Of a stretch of DNA of 64,000 bases, positions 1 to 11,656 are shown one piece after another. The notes beneath the pieces are model-generated. The model saw only the letters and a program-made list of their open reading frames with translations. It ran no database searches and was not told where the DNA came from. Origin of the DNA: Dermatophagoides farinae (lineage: Eukaryota; Arthropoda; Arachnida; Sarcoptiformes; Pyroglyphidae); the NCBI RefSeq assembly GCF_024713945.1, contig NC_134682.1:4875001-4939000 (forward strand), written 5' to 3'. Both the position numbers and the translations under genes were made by a program. Every line of letters starts with the position of its first letter. Position 1 is the first letter of the stretch.

Positions 1-3000
1 TTTACACTGGATTATATCACGAGATGAATGATCCAAATTATTCAATATAATTATAACAACAACATAAATCATCATCATCATATAATCATCGCATCACTGG
101 TGATCGATCGTGTTCAACTTGTCAATGGTTTTTTTATGAAAAAAAAATCCAAATTCAATTCAATGATGATCGGATATTCCAGAAAACGGAACAATAATAA
201 AAATTTTATTCCAGTTCTTCTTTTTCAACAAACAAAAAACTGTCGAAAGTTTCACATCATCGTCATCGTCATCGTCATCATACTTTATAATTTGTTAAAT
301 ATAAAGATGAAGTTTAAAACATCATGACATGAAAAAGGATCAAGGATTATCATGACAATCGTTTTTTGTTTCTGGATGACGAAAAATTTTGTTGCAAATG
401 GTAAGTAGAAAAGCAATTTTTTTTCCTACCTTATCATCATTGTAATTATGACACACATACGCATACACACTCATATTGATTACTGATAATTAATCTTTTC
501 AAACTTGAAAAATATTCACTGATCAATAATTGATTAGTAGTTTGTTGGTTGATTGATTGAAATTGAATTAATTTCTCATTTTAACGATTTTGTATAGATA
601 ATTATAGTGAAAAATTAAATGGAAAGAAAGTTGGAAAATCCAACCAAAAAAAAAAAAATAATGAACGTTTAAAAATCAACTTGTTCCATCAGAATTGATA
701 AATATGAAAATTTATTTGGAATTTTTTTTCTTTCGTATTTTGAAACAAGAAAAAAAATTGATGTTGATTCCTCTGTAGATTATTAATTGATTAATTGAAA
801 TAATTTATAGAGCCAATGATGATGATGATGATAATGTTGGTTGACAAGAGATTTTTTTTTTGTTTTGTTTTAAATTAAATTTCTTAAAATTCAAGGTTTT
901 CCACTATTCATTTGTAGAAAAGAAAACAAAACAAAAGAATCCTTGAGCATATCATCTATTTTAATTTCATTTTTTTGACTTTTTTCATTTTTCCAAACGA
1001 AAATGAGAACAAAAAGATCGTGCAAAACACACATAGCATAATATGATAATGATGAGCAAATGAGAAATCATCCTGTATTCAGTGGAGAAAGAAACGAAAA
1101 ACAATGAATTTCGAATGAGACTCCCACACACACACAAACACACACATAGATTTGATTCATTCAACCTTAAACTTGAGAAGCAACAATTTTTTTTTGTTGT
1201 TTTCAAAAAAAAACATGTCATAACCAATTTACTTGAATGATAAATTTTTGATAATTTTTGTTGACATTGATCATTTTTCATGTCGTTTTGATTTGATTGT
1301 CGTGATTGTTTTTTTTCGTTCGTTATTCTCAAGGTTCATTCCATAACGATCATTGTTACGACATTCCATTCATCGGATGTTCCGGTGTTTAATTTCATTT
1401 TTCATTGGAAAAATGAAATCAAGTTTTTTTTTGTAGCCATTTCGATAATGGAAAATACGCTCATTAATTTTAATATAATAATTTGTGTGTTGTTGATCGA
1501 AAAAAAAGAAGGGTAGTTTTTCTGTTCAATCTATAATTAACACCTTGCAAATTCATTAAAATGTTGCTGAATGCTGAAATTTTATTATAATTTTTTTTTA
1601 TTCTTGTGATGGCTGGTGATTTATAGCCATTTGTATTTCAGAAGAGATTTGATTGTTTCTTCTGAATTCGTTGCTGTTGTCTTGTTTTAGTGTGTTTATT
1701 ATAACATGACCTTGAATATTTTCTTTTTTTTTTTTGATTTTTTGATTTTTTTCCTCTAAATTTATTCATTTATAATCCAATAAAAAAGCTTTTTTTTGTA
1801 AGTTTCAAATTTCCGTTTTTTTTCTTCTGCTTTTAGCCAATTTGAAGAAAGTTTTTTTCCGGTCATAATAACTATGATGATGATGGAATTTTTTTTTAAA
1901 AAATACATAATTATCAGGTCTATTACATACAGACTACAAATGGTTAACCAGGTGGTTACGAAATTTTTTCGTTTTTTTTCCACTTTCTCTTTTTTTCTCT
2001 CTTCAAATATTTGTGTGTGAGTGTGTGTTGAATGAAAATTGAATGCATAATCACCATATTGATGATTATGGTGATCATGATCATCAATTATCAAAAATGA
2101 TGATGGTCTGGATCTTTGGAAAAAAACTTGTTGAAGAGAAAGAGAGAGAGAGAGAAAAATGACAATTGATTGTCCATGATAATGAGTAGCATTAATTTGT
2201 TCAAATTTTTTTTCAATTAAAATATTGAAAAAAAATTTCAATGATAATTTAGTGAATGAGGAGAAGGAGGGGGGGAACGAAATCAAAATTGATTGCCAAT
2301 TCATTATCAACCATCAGCCACCAACGATAGCAGACTATTAATGTTCATTTTTTTTTATTGCATCGTGTTTGTGTATGTGTGTGGAATATTTTTTTTTTTT
2401 TTTTTTAATTTTCGTATATCCAAATAGTGATTATTATCAATTATGATTCAATGATGATGAGATTCACCGAATTTTTTTTTTTGTTTTTTTGCGAACATAA
2501 ATTACCTTGGAATTTTTAATCAAAGAAATTTCCCTAGAAAAAAACGAATTTTCACACCAAATCAATTCTCTATACGTGTTCTCATCATCGTTATAATAAT
2601 CTCTTGTTGTTTTGTTTTCTGTATCCTCAGGATTTTTTTTTGAAATGTAAATTTTGAAAAAAAAAATTTGATTTACATTTGTTGTCTGTATTCAACCATT
2701 GATCGATTTCGTTGTCAAATTTTGTGAATATTAAAAAAATGCAAAAAAAATTTGACCATGGAAATTTTTGGTTTTTACTTTCATTTAAAATTAATGGATA
2801 AATTTTCTTTTTCTGGTTGATTGATTAACCCTCTTTTTTTCGTTATCGTCGTAGTCGTCATAATAACTTTATCATCATTATCTAGATTTGGTAATCAAAC
2901 TCGTTATTTTTTCTTGAAATATTGACATCAAACAATCGACCATCATCATCATCATCATCATCAATGACGGATTATTATTGTGTATTCAAAATTCGTGATC

Positions 3001-3490
3001 CATGATCCCTAGACACACACACACACATTGATCATGAGCATCATTGGTATGATAATTAAAATTGTTCTTGGATCAATATCCATGCTATTTTTGTTTGTTT
3101 GAGGAACCAAAGAACAGCATCAGAAATAGTGTTGTTCATCATCATCATCATTGATTTATTCGTGTATTCATGTTTCTCAATGTTTATTGGTCATTGTTGT
3201 TGTTGTTGTTGTTGTTGTATACTTGTATACTTGGACATGAAGAGTGATGAGTGTGATGTGTTTGTGATGCGTGTTGTATGAAATGATGTGATAGATGCGT
3301 TCATGTTATGTGAATCATCATCATATCTTCTTCGATGGTGATGGTGTTGTTACATTTGGTATCCACCTACAAATTCCACCGAAATTGATAATTTTGTTGC
3401 TGTTGCTTGCTTGTTTCTCCAGTCGGATATGTTTGTGAGACATCTTCCTTTCCATTGATTTTTTTTGAATTTCTTTTTTGAAGATTCAGA
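1..3490. other. Gene-free region with simple repeats
   Basis: I see no supportable gene here. The open frames are short and are made of homopolymer and trinucleotide translations. The region holds poly-T and poly-A runs, CA/GT tracts (about 1124-1145 and 3014-3028), a CAT run at 2941-2963 and a TTG run at about 3193-3218. The last few hundred bases probably hold distal promoter sequence of the gene that starts at 3709. Confidence 0.6.
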
Positions 3491-3496
3491 AAAAGC

Positions 3497-3505
3497 TATA
3501 AAAAG
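3497..3505 (+). promoter_or_regulatory. TATA box of the 3709 gene
   Basis: TATAAAAAG lies about 210 bp upstream of the ATG at 3709. That is too far for a direct leader unless a 5'UTR intron exists. A good donor (CAG/GTATTT, intron from 3636) and acceptor (TATAG ending at 3707) would remove 72 bp, leaving an ordinary leader of about 110 bases. Both the box and the 5'UTR intron are predictions from motif and spacing. Confidence 0.45.
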
Positions 3506-3708
3506 CAATGTTCTTTGTGAATTTTTGGATCAAACAAACAATCATCATTTGCAATTCTTGTGCGTGTGTGTTTTTGTCTTGAATTTGTTTTTGAAATTTT
3601 TTTCTTGGTGCTTTTTGTCTGAATTTTATTTCCAGGTATTTTTCAATTTTGCAATTTCTTGAAATGAAAATTTTTAAAATCGGAATTTCTTTGTTTTTGT
3701 CGTATAGA

Positions 3709-4965
3709 ATGGGTAGAAAATTCACTGCCATTGCCTGTTTTGTCGGATTGATCGGTACGACTATCGTATTAGCATCACCACCATCAAAAGGTGGTGATGA
3801 TAGTTTTGAAGATAGTGGTGAAATCATCGTTCAACAACAGAAATTAACACGTCCAAAACGTGGTGGTTATATTGAAAAACCGGCCGGTTATGGTGCAGCT
3901 GCCGGTGGCATGCGTTTCCGTGGTCCAGCTGCAATATATAGTGGTGGTGGTAAAAATATTGCCGGATATGGTGGTATGTATTCAACAGGTGGCGGTAGTT
4001 TTGGTGGAAGTGTCGTCAGTGGCAGCGGTGGTGGTTCCGTTCCTGGTCCAATGAGTCTTTATAGTTATGCACCAAGACGTGCTAATGCTGCTGTTTATGG
4101 TGGTATTTGGGGACCACAAACCAATGAAGAAGCATTGAAATTCGATAGCCATATGACACGTTCAATGATTGCTGATGCTATGGCATCAAGTGGTCGACGA
4201 TTATATGCCGGACATGGTGGTCTTATACCTGCCGCTATTCAATCACGACGTAATATTCAATTTTATGATGTTCCATCAAATTTCGATGCTGCCGAACCAA
4301 TCACGGTTGAAGTTGGACAATCACCAGCATCACAATTAAATATTCGTTTCAGATCTTCGTCTAGTCCATTAGCGGTGGAACAGGATCATTCACCAGCACC
4401 TGGATCAATGCGTGAAACAAGTAGTGAAGATGAACCACACATTTTACGCCATATTGTAACACGTCCGATTTTACAAGAGGTTCATGAGGTAATCAAACCA
4501 TTTCGACGTGTCACCCAGGAAATTAAGCCAGTTCAAGAAGATATTGAAACCGTTGTTGCTCGAGGCGATGAAATCCAAGGAGGAGGTGCCGCTATCGGCG
4601 GAACTATACTTACCGCTGACAGTGGTGAAGTTAGTGGCGGTGTCCAATCGGCAAACATCATCACTGGTCATAGTGGATCGGCTGGTCAAGGATATGTACA
4701 AGGAATATCTACAAAACCGGCCAGCTATGGATCTGGATCATATACTAGCGGCGGTATGAGCACAGGTCATATTGGTGCTATCTATTCATCGAAGCCAAAA
4801 AGCTATGCTGGTCATGGTTTTCGACAAGCCGGTTATGGTGTTTCCGCCGGAGCCGGTTATCAAAAACATCAAATGACAGGTGGTGGTGCCGAAATGGCTC
4901 AGGTTCAAATTCCGTTTGCTCGACGTGCTGCTGCTGCTGCTGCTCGTGGTGCTAGACGTGCTTGA
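3709..4965 (+). CDS. Glycine-rich secreted protein, DFP2-like domain
   Basis: The protein is 418 residues when started at the MGRKFTAIA methionine. I prefer this to an upstream in-frame ATG at 3649 because it opens directly into a signal peptide (hydrophobic core FTAIACFVGLIGTTIVLA) and follows a likely 5'UTR acceptor. A basic RPKRG site occurs near residue 48. A Gly/Tyr/Ser-rich stretch follows, then a conserved-looking block at about residues 197-289 (VEVGQ, RFRSSSSPLAVEQDH, DEPHILRH, RPILQEVHEVI, PFRRVTQEIKPVQEDIETVVARG), another Gly-rich stretch and an Ala/Arg tail. The same block recurs in the two genes at 32.8-34.8 kb, so it is a real family. Mite databases call similar proteins 'DFP2-like'; that label is from memory. 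Gly-rich low complexity suggests a cuticle or secreted matrix protein, but the function is unknown. The coding region has no intron, unlike its paralogues. Confidence 0.75.
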   Translation: MGRKFTAIACFVGLIGTTIVLASPPSKGGDDSFEDSGEIIVQQQKLTRPKRGGYIEKPAGYGAAAGGMRFRGPAAIYSGGGKNIAGYGGMYSTGGGSFGGSVVSGSGGGSVPGPMSLYSYAPRRANAAVYGGIWGPQTNEEALKFDSHMTRSMIADAMASSGRRLYAGHGGLIPAAIQSRRNIQFYDVPSNFDAAEPITVEVGQSPASQLNIRFRSSSSPLAVEQDHSPAPGSMRETSSEDEPHILRHIVTRPILQEVHEVIKPFRRVTQEIKPVQEDIETVVARGDEIQGGGAAIGGTILTADSGEVSGGVQSANIITGHSGSAGQGYVQGISTKPASYGSGSYTSGGMSTGHIGAIYSSKPKSYAGHGFRQAGYGVSAGAGYQKHQMTGGGAEMAQVQIPFARRAAAAAARGARRA

Positions 4966-5280
4966 ATAGGAAAATATATTTCCAAATCGCAAAAAAAATG
5001 ATTAATCAATACCGATCTTATTTCAATTTTCTCAATTTCAATACAAGTCCTGCCATAATAATTTTCTTTGAAAAAAATAATTTCAATTCAATTTCTGCCA
5101 CAAAACAATGAATAATTTAAATTTTTTTTTTCTACACACACTGGCCCACCATTTACCGAATTTCATCTCATCTCTCTCTCTCTCTTTCTCTGTCTCACTG
5201 TTGAATCAACTTGTCAATTTTTTCATTAAAATATTAATTTTAATTTTAATTAATTTTAATTTTATAATTTCAAATCAATC

Positions 5281-5286
5281 AATAAA
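5281..5286 (+). terminator. Possible poly(A) signal AATAAA
   Basis: AATAAA lies about 315 bases after the stop of the 3709 gene, in the AT-rich gap between two convergent genes. In such AT-rich DNA the hexamer occurs often by chance, so only its placement supports the call. Confidence 0.25.
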
Positions 5287-5371
5287 TCAGTAATAATAAT
5301 GAAATCAAATTATTTTTTATGACTGAAACTCATGTTGCCATCTAATGGCAAAGATTTTTTTTAATGACAGA

Positions 5372-7016
5372 TTAACGACGACGACGATTACCACCTAGAT
5401 TAGGTAACAATGTATCCAAGCTAGGTAATCCATTAAGATTTGGTAATGTATCTGGATCTAAAAGATTACCATTCTGAGTTAATTTTGATAATGATGGCAT
5501 ACTATTCACAAGATCTTGTAGTGCACCACGTTTTTTACGATTTTTTGATCCAAACAGATTACTAGTGGGAAATTTGTCAGCATCCAAAATGATACCATTT
5601 TCATCCAAATTGACAACATCTTTGATATTTGGTAAATTATCACTAGATCGACGACGACGACGATTTTGTAATGGAGTACCATTGGATTGTATGTCTGAAT
5701 TGAAAATATTTCCATTCTGACGACGGCGATTGTGGACAATTGTGGATCATTTTGTGTGGATCGAACGTTTTTTTCGTCGATTATTAGTGGGTAAATTGTC
5801 CGTATCCAAAATGTTACCATTTTCATCCAAATTATCAATATTGTTGATATTTGGTAAATTACCATAATCACTAGATCGACGACGACGGCGATTTTGTAAT
5901 GGATTATCATTGGATTGTTTGTCTGAATTAAAAATATTGCCATTCTGATCCAATTGTGGATCATTTTGTGTATTAGGTATATTCGAACGTTTTTTTCGTC
6001 GATTATTAGTGGGTAAATTGTCCGTATCCAAAATGTTACCATTTTCATCCAAATTGTCAATATTGTTGATATTTGGTAAATTACCATAATCACTAGATCG
6101 ACTACGACGGCGATTTTGCAATGGACTATCATTGGATTGTTTGTCTGAATTAAAAATATTGCCATTCTGATCCAATTGTGGATCATTTTGTGTATTTGGT
6201 ATATTCGAACGTTTTCTTCGTTGATTATTCATGTTTTGATTGTTGCCGTTATTCGGAGTCAGACCATCGGTACTAATATCATCCATATCAATATTACTTG
6301 GATTCATCGTTGTTGGCATATTTTGATTGGAATTTCCACCGTTATTACCGTTGTTGTTACCGCTGTTGCCGTTATTTGGAGTCAGACCATCAGTACTAAT
6401 ATCATTCATATCGATATTATTTGGATTCATCGTTGTTGGCATATTTTGATTGGAATTTCCACCATTATTACCGTTGTTGTAACCGTTGTTGCCGCCGTTC
6501 ATTCCATTATTGTTATTATTATAATTTTGTTGGTTCAATTGTCCAGATTCCATCGCAATTCGTTGTGCTTTATAACGTATTTGATCAACAATACCATTCA
6601 ACATTGCCATTATATTTTGATCAATACCATCTTGATGTTCTAGGTTTTGTCCAAGATTCCTCACCATATCTAAATCTTTTTGTATTTTTTGTAAACGATT
6701 TGATGCATTCGATGTTCCACCATTATTATTATTATTGTTGTTGTTGTTTCGTAATTGATTTTGCATTCGATTTACTTCCTGTTTCGTCGATTGTATATTA
6801 CGATTCAACAATTGCATCAATAAATTATTGCCTTGTTGATTATCATTCTGGTTACCATTCTGTTGTATTGATGGTTGAAAGATCAATGCTATGATTGCTG
6901 TTGTGAGTGTGTGTGTAAATGTGTGTTCGATGAGAATTAGATAAATATATAAAATAATTCAGAAACAGAATATGAGAATACTTACCAAAAGTTAACAGAA
7001 TTGAACGATTCATCAT
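5372..7016 (-). CDS. Secreted repeat precursor with furin-type sites, interrupted
   Basis: There are two exons. Exon 1 (6986-7016) encodes MMNRSILLTF and part of a codon. A phase-1 intron (6898-6985, GTAAGT..CAG) joins it to exon 2 at 6897, giving a signal peptide ending near ALIFQPS. Next comes a probable helical region rich in Gln, Asn and Leu, then Asn/Gly repeats (two copies of NMPTTMNPxNIDMxDISTDG). After these come tandem 74-residue units (222 bp; starts at 6205, 5983 and a degenerate one at 5761). Each unit carries two basic sites such as RRKKRS and RRRxRS, typical of proprotein convertase cleavage. The frame reaches TGA at 5749-5747 (393 residues). The same frame then stays open to 5372 and continues the repeat pattern, ending NLGGNRRRR (518 codons if the stop were absent). 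The layout resembles peptide-hormone or secreted polyprotein precursors. I do not recognise the product. Either the protein truly ends at 5747, or the stop is an assembly error or a null allele. Confidence 0.65.
5540..6205 (-). repeat. Coding tandem repeat, 222-bp unit, about 3 copies
   Basis: The same DNA motif (TCGAAC in plus orientation, the Arg-Ser end of RRKKRS) recurs at 6205, 5983 and 5761, exactly 222 bp apart. Units one and two are nearly identical. Unit three is degenerate near its start, where the in-frame stop sits, and then resumes with recognisable NGNIFNSD, LQNRRRRRSSD and LDENG blocks. The unit length is a multiple of three, so copy-number change keeps the frame. Confidence 0.8.
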
Positions 7017-7102
7017 TGAAAAAAGTTGGAAAATACACAAGTGAAACAAATCAAGAATGAAAATTTTATCGGTTTAAATTCAATTTCATTCTTGTGGCTG
7101 TG

Positions 7103-7110
7103 TTTTTATA
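7103..7110 (-). promoter_or_regulatory. TATA box of the repeat-precursor gene
   Basis: On the minus strand this reads TATAAAAA, about 90 bp upstream of the ATG at 7016. That spacing suits a short leader, and the small secreted genes nearby have boxes at similar distances. Confidence 0.55.
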
Positions 7111-7424
7111 CATGATTTGATTCGTTTTATCAAAAATTCAAAATCAAAATTGTACTCGAAAATTTTTTTTTTGACGTTTTTTGTGACCAGATGTTTTTGT
7201 CAAATGAATTTTATTTTATTTTTCTGGATTTAATGTCAAACGTCGAAATAAAAAAAAAATTAAAAGGAATTTTTCATCTCACAAATCAATGTCAAAATGA
7301 TTCAAGTGCAGAATTACTGTGTGTGGAATTTCAATAACAGATTCTCTTGTCAATGTCAAGATTATTATCATTTTTTTTCATTATTATAAAATTTGATTGA
7401 TCAACTGTTGTTGTTGTTGTTGTT

Positions 7425-7900
7425 TTATAATCGAATTTGAAAATTTTCCAATTTTTGTATCTCAATCTCTAATGTTTGTTTTGCAATTCCCAATTGATTG
7501 GCCAATTTTTGCAACTGTCTTCTTGTGTTTTCATATTGCTGATGTTGTGGATCATCGGGAATCGTTATTTCCGACAATTTTCTATCCAAATTTTTTAATA
7601 CATTCAGTATTTTTAGCAAACCACCATTTAGATATTCACGATTCTGTGATTTTAAACGTTCATTTTCAATCTGGGCCTCTTCTATTAATCCTTCAGTTAT
7701 TTCTTGTAATTTTTCTTGCCATTCTTCCAGGTTCTGATGTCCATGTGTTTGTTGTTGATACGTTGTACATTGAACAATGTTTACGATAACTGTAAACGAA
7801 AAAAAAAACAGAATAAAATCAAAATTTAAATTAGAGAATTTTATGGTCAATAATTCAATTTACCAAAAATGGCCAATAAAATGGATAGAATTTTTTGCAT
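7425..7900 (-). CDS. Small secreted helical protein, group 5/21-like
   Basis: Exon 1 (7864-7900) encodes MQKILSILLAIF and one base. A phase-1 intron (7790-7863, GTAAAT..ACAG) joins exon 2 (7425-7789), giving 133 residues. The spliced start makes a clear signal peptide (LSILLAIFVIVNIVQC). The rest is almost wholly helical and charged, with heptad-like spacing (LEEWQEKLQEI, LLKILNVLKNLDRKL, QQYENTRRQLQKLANQL) and a Lys/Glu-rich end. Length, signal peptide and helical layout match mite group 5/21 allergens, which form helical bundles, but sequence similarity is weak by eye, so the family is an inference. It lies between the repeat precursor and the protease array on the same strand. An unspliced reading from an ATG inside the intron is less likely. 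Confidence 0.65.
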
Positions 7901-7982
7901 TTTCAGTAAAAAAAAAACGATTGGATTTGGAACGCACACAACACGATTGATGAAGAGATAAATCGGATACAATGTTTTGCAC

Positions 7983-7990
7983 TATTTATA
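7983..7990 (-). promoter_or_regulatory. TATA box of the small helical gene
   Basis: TATAAATA on the minus strand lies about 85 bp upstream of the ATG at 7900, the usual distance in this cluster. Confidence 0.55.
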
Positions 7991-8564
7991 TCACGTTTTT
8001 TTCGGTTGTTTTTTATGATTTTAGTGTTTCTGTCAAAATATTAAAATTATGGTAATCACATAATGGAACACATTGAAAGTGATTGTCAAATTTTTTTTCG
8101 ATAAAAAAAATTAATTTATTTGTATCGAAAAATTTTTTGAGTTTGAGAAACACTTTTATTTGCAATTTTTAATCAGTCATAAATATACCCATTAAAATGT
8201 TGACCATAAAAAAATACAAATTCAATCGATATTGATAAATAAAAATGATCTTTTGATTTAAATCAATCAATTGAAATCGATTTGATTGATCGATAACAAT
8301 CGAAAGATTTTTTTTTTAAGTAGCAGATTAATATTATTGTTGTCGTTGACATTGCCTTGGTGATTGCACTTGATTTCAATTCAATACAATTCAATTAAAC
8401 TTTACCCGTTTATTGTTATTGTTGTGGTTTTAGTTTTAATGATAATTTTTTTCTTGAAATAAAAAAAAATAAATTGGGTTCATTCGTAGTTGATGTGGTG
8501 ATTACGTTAATTTAGAATTTTCAAATTCAATTTGTTGATCAGCCATACAAAGAGAAAAATATTA
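7991..8564. other. Intergenic, AT-rich
   Basis: This spacer runs between the helical gene's promoter and the stop of the first protease. I see no coding potential. It should hold the protease's 3'UTR: AATAAA occurs on the minus strand near 8409-8414, about 150 bases after the stop. Confidence 0.4.
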
Positions 8565-9932
8565 TTATCGAATGAATGGTATGCCTGCATAATATTGAAT
8601 GTTACATTTATTCTGGCCACGTGGTAGATAAAGAAATCCGTTGATTCCGAAAAATCGACCCCAGCTATTCTTGATGATCCAATATCTTTGGGTCCAACCA
8701 ACCATTACTACTGCATGATTTATAGTTTGTCCACAATAGCCATGAAATGGTCCTTTTAAATGACGCATTGATTCTTCTGCAGCCATGAAAACCGATATTG
8801 GTCCATATTTTAATATTAATCGTTGCATTGATTCTTCTGTATTTTGATAATTTTGATACCAATTTTGTACAGATACCAGCGATTGTGAATATCGATAACA
8901 TTGACCTGTTTGTCGTGCTAGATATGGCCGTTCTTGTTCTGTTGTTATTCCATTTTGTAACATAACATTCCATGATTGTTCAGGGAATGATCCACGTTGG
9001 CAAACGCCGTATTGTAAACAATCAAGAACTGATTGTTCACTTAAATCAATCGATTGTGGTGATATCATTCGTTGTCGACCATGATGGATAAGATATGCAC
9101 TTTCAATTGTTGCAACTGCACTGAATACTGCACAACTACCACATTTATGTTGATGACGTATCGGCGTTACAGCGTTATGGTCAGCCCAATTATATTCCAT
9201 CGGTATTTGTAGATTTGGTTTTTGTGAATCGGAAATAAATTTTTCTTTCAATTCTGATGATGATGATGAATTTAAATTTAGACGCATTGCTTTCATCATT
9301 GAATCATATAATTGATTATCCAAAAGTGATTGGAATTCTTCTGCAGACTTGAAATATTTCAATTAACCAATGGTAAAACAATTCGTTTTAAAAAGAAAAT
9401 TCACTTACCAGATGTGAAATTGATGTTATACCTAGACGGAAACGTTTTTCTTTTGGACTTTCCAAGCATTCTAGAATCTCTTTGGCTAATTGCAATATAT
9501 TTGCCGCCAGAATTTCGAATCGTTTCTGCATTATTTGTTCTGTTTTCTGATTTCCATCTGATAATTCCATTGATAATAGCTGTATTTGATCAGGTGTATT
9601 CTATTTATTTTTTAAAAAATGAGAATCAGAATCGATTAAAGCAAATTGAAACTTACAAAATATTCTTCGATAATCGTATCCAAATCCATGTGAGTTATAT
9701 TTAAATGTAGTTCACCAAATGAACTATCATAACAATCATTCAGATCATCTGGATCAACAGCAGTCAATTGTTTGATATCATCTCGGAACCCATTATCGGA
9801 TAATTGATTGAAATCCATATTTGCAATAACAGATCGTAGTGTGGAATGATAATTTTCATCATTAAGCTGTGTTCGCACTGGATAGATTGTGATAACGATA
9901 CAAAAATAGAAAAAAAGCAATGATAAAGACAT
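8565..9932 (-). CDS. Papain-family cysteine protease 1, mite group 1-like
   Basis: Three exons (9657-9932, 9409-9600, 8565-9347) joined by two phase-0 introns give 416 residues. Exon 1 encodes a signal peptide (MSLSLLFFYFCIVITIYPVRTQ) and an acidic segment containing DDLNDCYDSSFGE. Exon 2 and the start of exon 3 resemble an I29 pro-domain (KRFEILAANILQLAKEI, then LGITSISHLSAEEF). The mature domain begins near IPMEYNWADHNAVTPIR. Oxyanion Gln and catalytic Cys are in HQHKCGSCAVFS, His in INHAVVMVGW and Asn in KNSWG, so the catalytic residues are intact. The Trp that normally follows the catalytic Cys is Ala. The mature part resembles mite group 1 allergens, which are secreted digestive proteases of clan CA family C1A. 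It is first in a tandem array of four and shares its 5' flank with the third copy. Confidence 0.88.
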
Positions 9933-10293
9933 CGTGATAATAATGATGTTTCAAGTATTTGAATGAATAAAAAGATCTTTTAACTTTCAACAATTTATTC
10001 GATTGAAAATTTAATATTTCAAAGTATCATTTCATTAATTTCATGGATCAATTGAATAATTGAAATATTAATTATATCGATAGATCAATTTAGCAATCAA
10101 CCAAACATTAATTGAAAATGCCATCTCTCAGATGAACTTTGTCCGTTAATTTGTTGTTGTTTTAATAATGATGATTTTTCCTCACAATAAAAGAAATTTT
10201 GGTTCATTCTTAGTGTTGATGTTTAGTCGCATCAATTTGTTATTTTTTTTTTCACTAATTTTATTTAATTTAATCAGCCAACAAAAATCATCA
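9933..10293. other. Intergenic spacer, duplicated 5' flank
   Basis: This is the upstream region of protease 1 and the 3' region of protease 2. The part at about 9985-10065 closely matches the region upstream of protease 3 (about 13305-13385), for example TTAATTTCATGGATCAATTG. The duplication unit therefore includes flanking DNA. I see no clear TATA box. Confidence 0.5.
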
Positions 10294-11656
10294 TTATCGA
10301 ATGAATGGTACACCTGCATAAGCTTCAATATTACATTTATTCTGGCCACGTGGTAGATGAAGAAATCCATTTACCCCCCATTTTTCTCCCCAGCTATTCT
10401 TAATAATCCAATATTTTTGAGTCCAACCAACAATTACTATTGCATGATTTGGAACTTGTCCACAATAATCAAGAAATGGTCCTTTCAAATGACGCATTGA
10501 TTCAGGCGCATCTATTATCGCTGATATTGGTCCATATTGTAATAATAATTGTTGAATGTATTCTTCTGAATCAGGTGAACATTGAAACCAACTTCGTATA
10601 GATACTGGTGACTCAGGATTGCGATTACATTGACCAGTTTGTTGTGCCAGATATGGTCGCTCTTTTTCAGTTGCTATTCCGTTTTGTTTGATAACTTTCC
10701 ATGATTGGTCAATTGCTGATCCAGTGTGGCAAATACCATCTGGTAAACAATCAAGAACTGATTGTTCACTTAAATCAATCGATTGTGGTGATAATTTTTG
10801 TCGCCCGTAATGGATAAGATATGCACTTTCAACTGTTGCAACTGCAGAGAATACTGCACAACTTCCGCATTTATGTTGATGACGTATAGGCGTTACAGCG
10901 TTATGTTCAGCCCAATTATAATCCATTGGTATTTGTAGATTTGGATGCGTATGCATTTTCAATTTTAATGATGAATTCTGATTTTGACGTAATGCTTTCA
11001 TCATTGAATCATATAATTGATTATCCAAAAGTGATTGGAATTCTTCTGCAGACTAGAAATATTTCAATTAACCAATGGTTTAAGTCACCAAAAAGAAAAT
11101 TCACTTACCAGATGTGAAATCGATGTTATGCCTAGACGAGAGCGTTTTTCTTTTGGACTTTCCAAACATTTCAGAATCTCTTTAGCTAACTGCAATATAT
11201 TTTTAGCCAGAATTTCGAATCGTTTCTGCAATAATTGGTGTATTTTCTGATTATCATTCAATAATTCCATTGATAATAGCTGCATTTGCTCCGGTGTATT
11301 CTATTTATTTTTTTGAAAAATATCATATATCACTACATGCTTTTAATTAATGGAAAATTGGTAAAACTTACAAAATATCCTTCGATAATCCTAATCAAAT
11401 CCATATTAGTTATATTTAAATGTCGTTCTCCAAATGAACTATCATAACAATCATTCAGATCATCTGGATCAACAGCATTCAATTGTTTGATATCATCTCG
11501 GAACCCATTATCGGATAATTGATTGAAATCCATATTTTCAATAGCAGATCGTAGTGTGGAATGATAATTTTCATTATTAAGTTGTGTTCGCACCTGATAG
11601 ATTGTGATGACAAGACAAGAATAGAAAAGGAGCAATGATGATCGGCATAAAGACAT
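10294..11656 (-). CDS. Papain-family cysteine protease 2
   Basis: Exons at 11372-11656, 11109-11300 and 10294-11052, with two phase-0 introns, give 411 residues. I start at MSLCRSSLLLFYSC because it matches the starts of its neighbours; an in-frame ATG lies ten codons upstream. The N-terminal segment has the same DDLNDCYDSSFGE block, exon 2 the same CLESPKEKRSRLGITSISHL end, and the mature domain starts near IPMDYNWAEHNAVTPIR. Catalytic Gln and Cys are in HQHKCGSCAVFS, His in PNHAIVIVGW and Asn in KNSWG, all intact; Trp after the catalytic Cys is again Ala. The last exon is slightly shorter than in protease 1 because the linker before the mature domain is shorter. It is probably an active secreted protease, paralogous to its neighbours. 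Confidence 0.88.

Noticed and set aside
5506-6186. A 226-codon frame overlapping the repeat precursor on the same strand
   Set aside because: It is the shifted-frame shadow of the tandem repeat. It has no signal peptide or basic sites in useful positions, and the other frame joins cleanly to a signal-peptide exon.
5540-6500. Regularly spaced repeats that could suggest a CRISPR array
   Set aside because: The repeats are long, in frame, continuous and coding in a eukaryotic gene. There are no short identical repeats with unique spacers.
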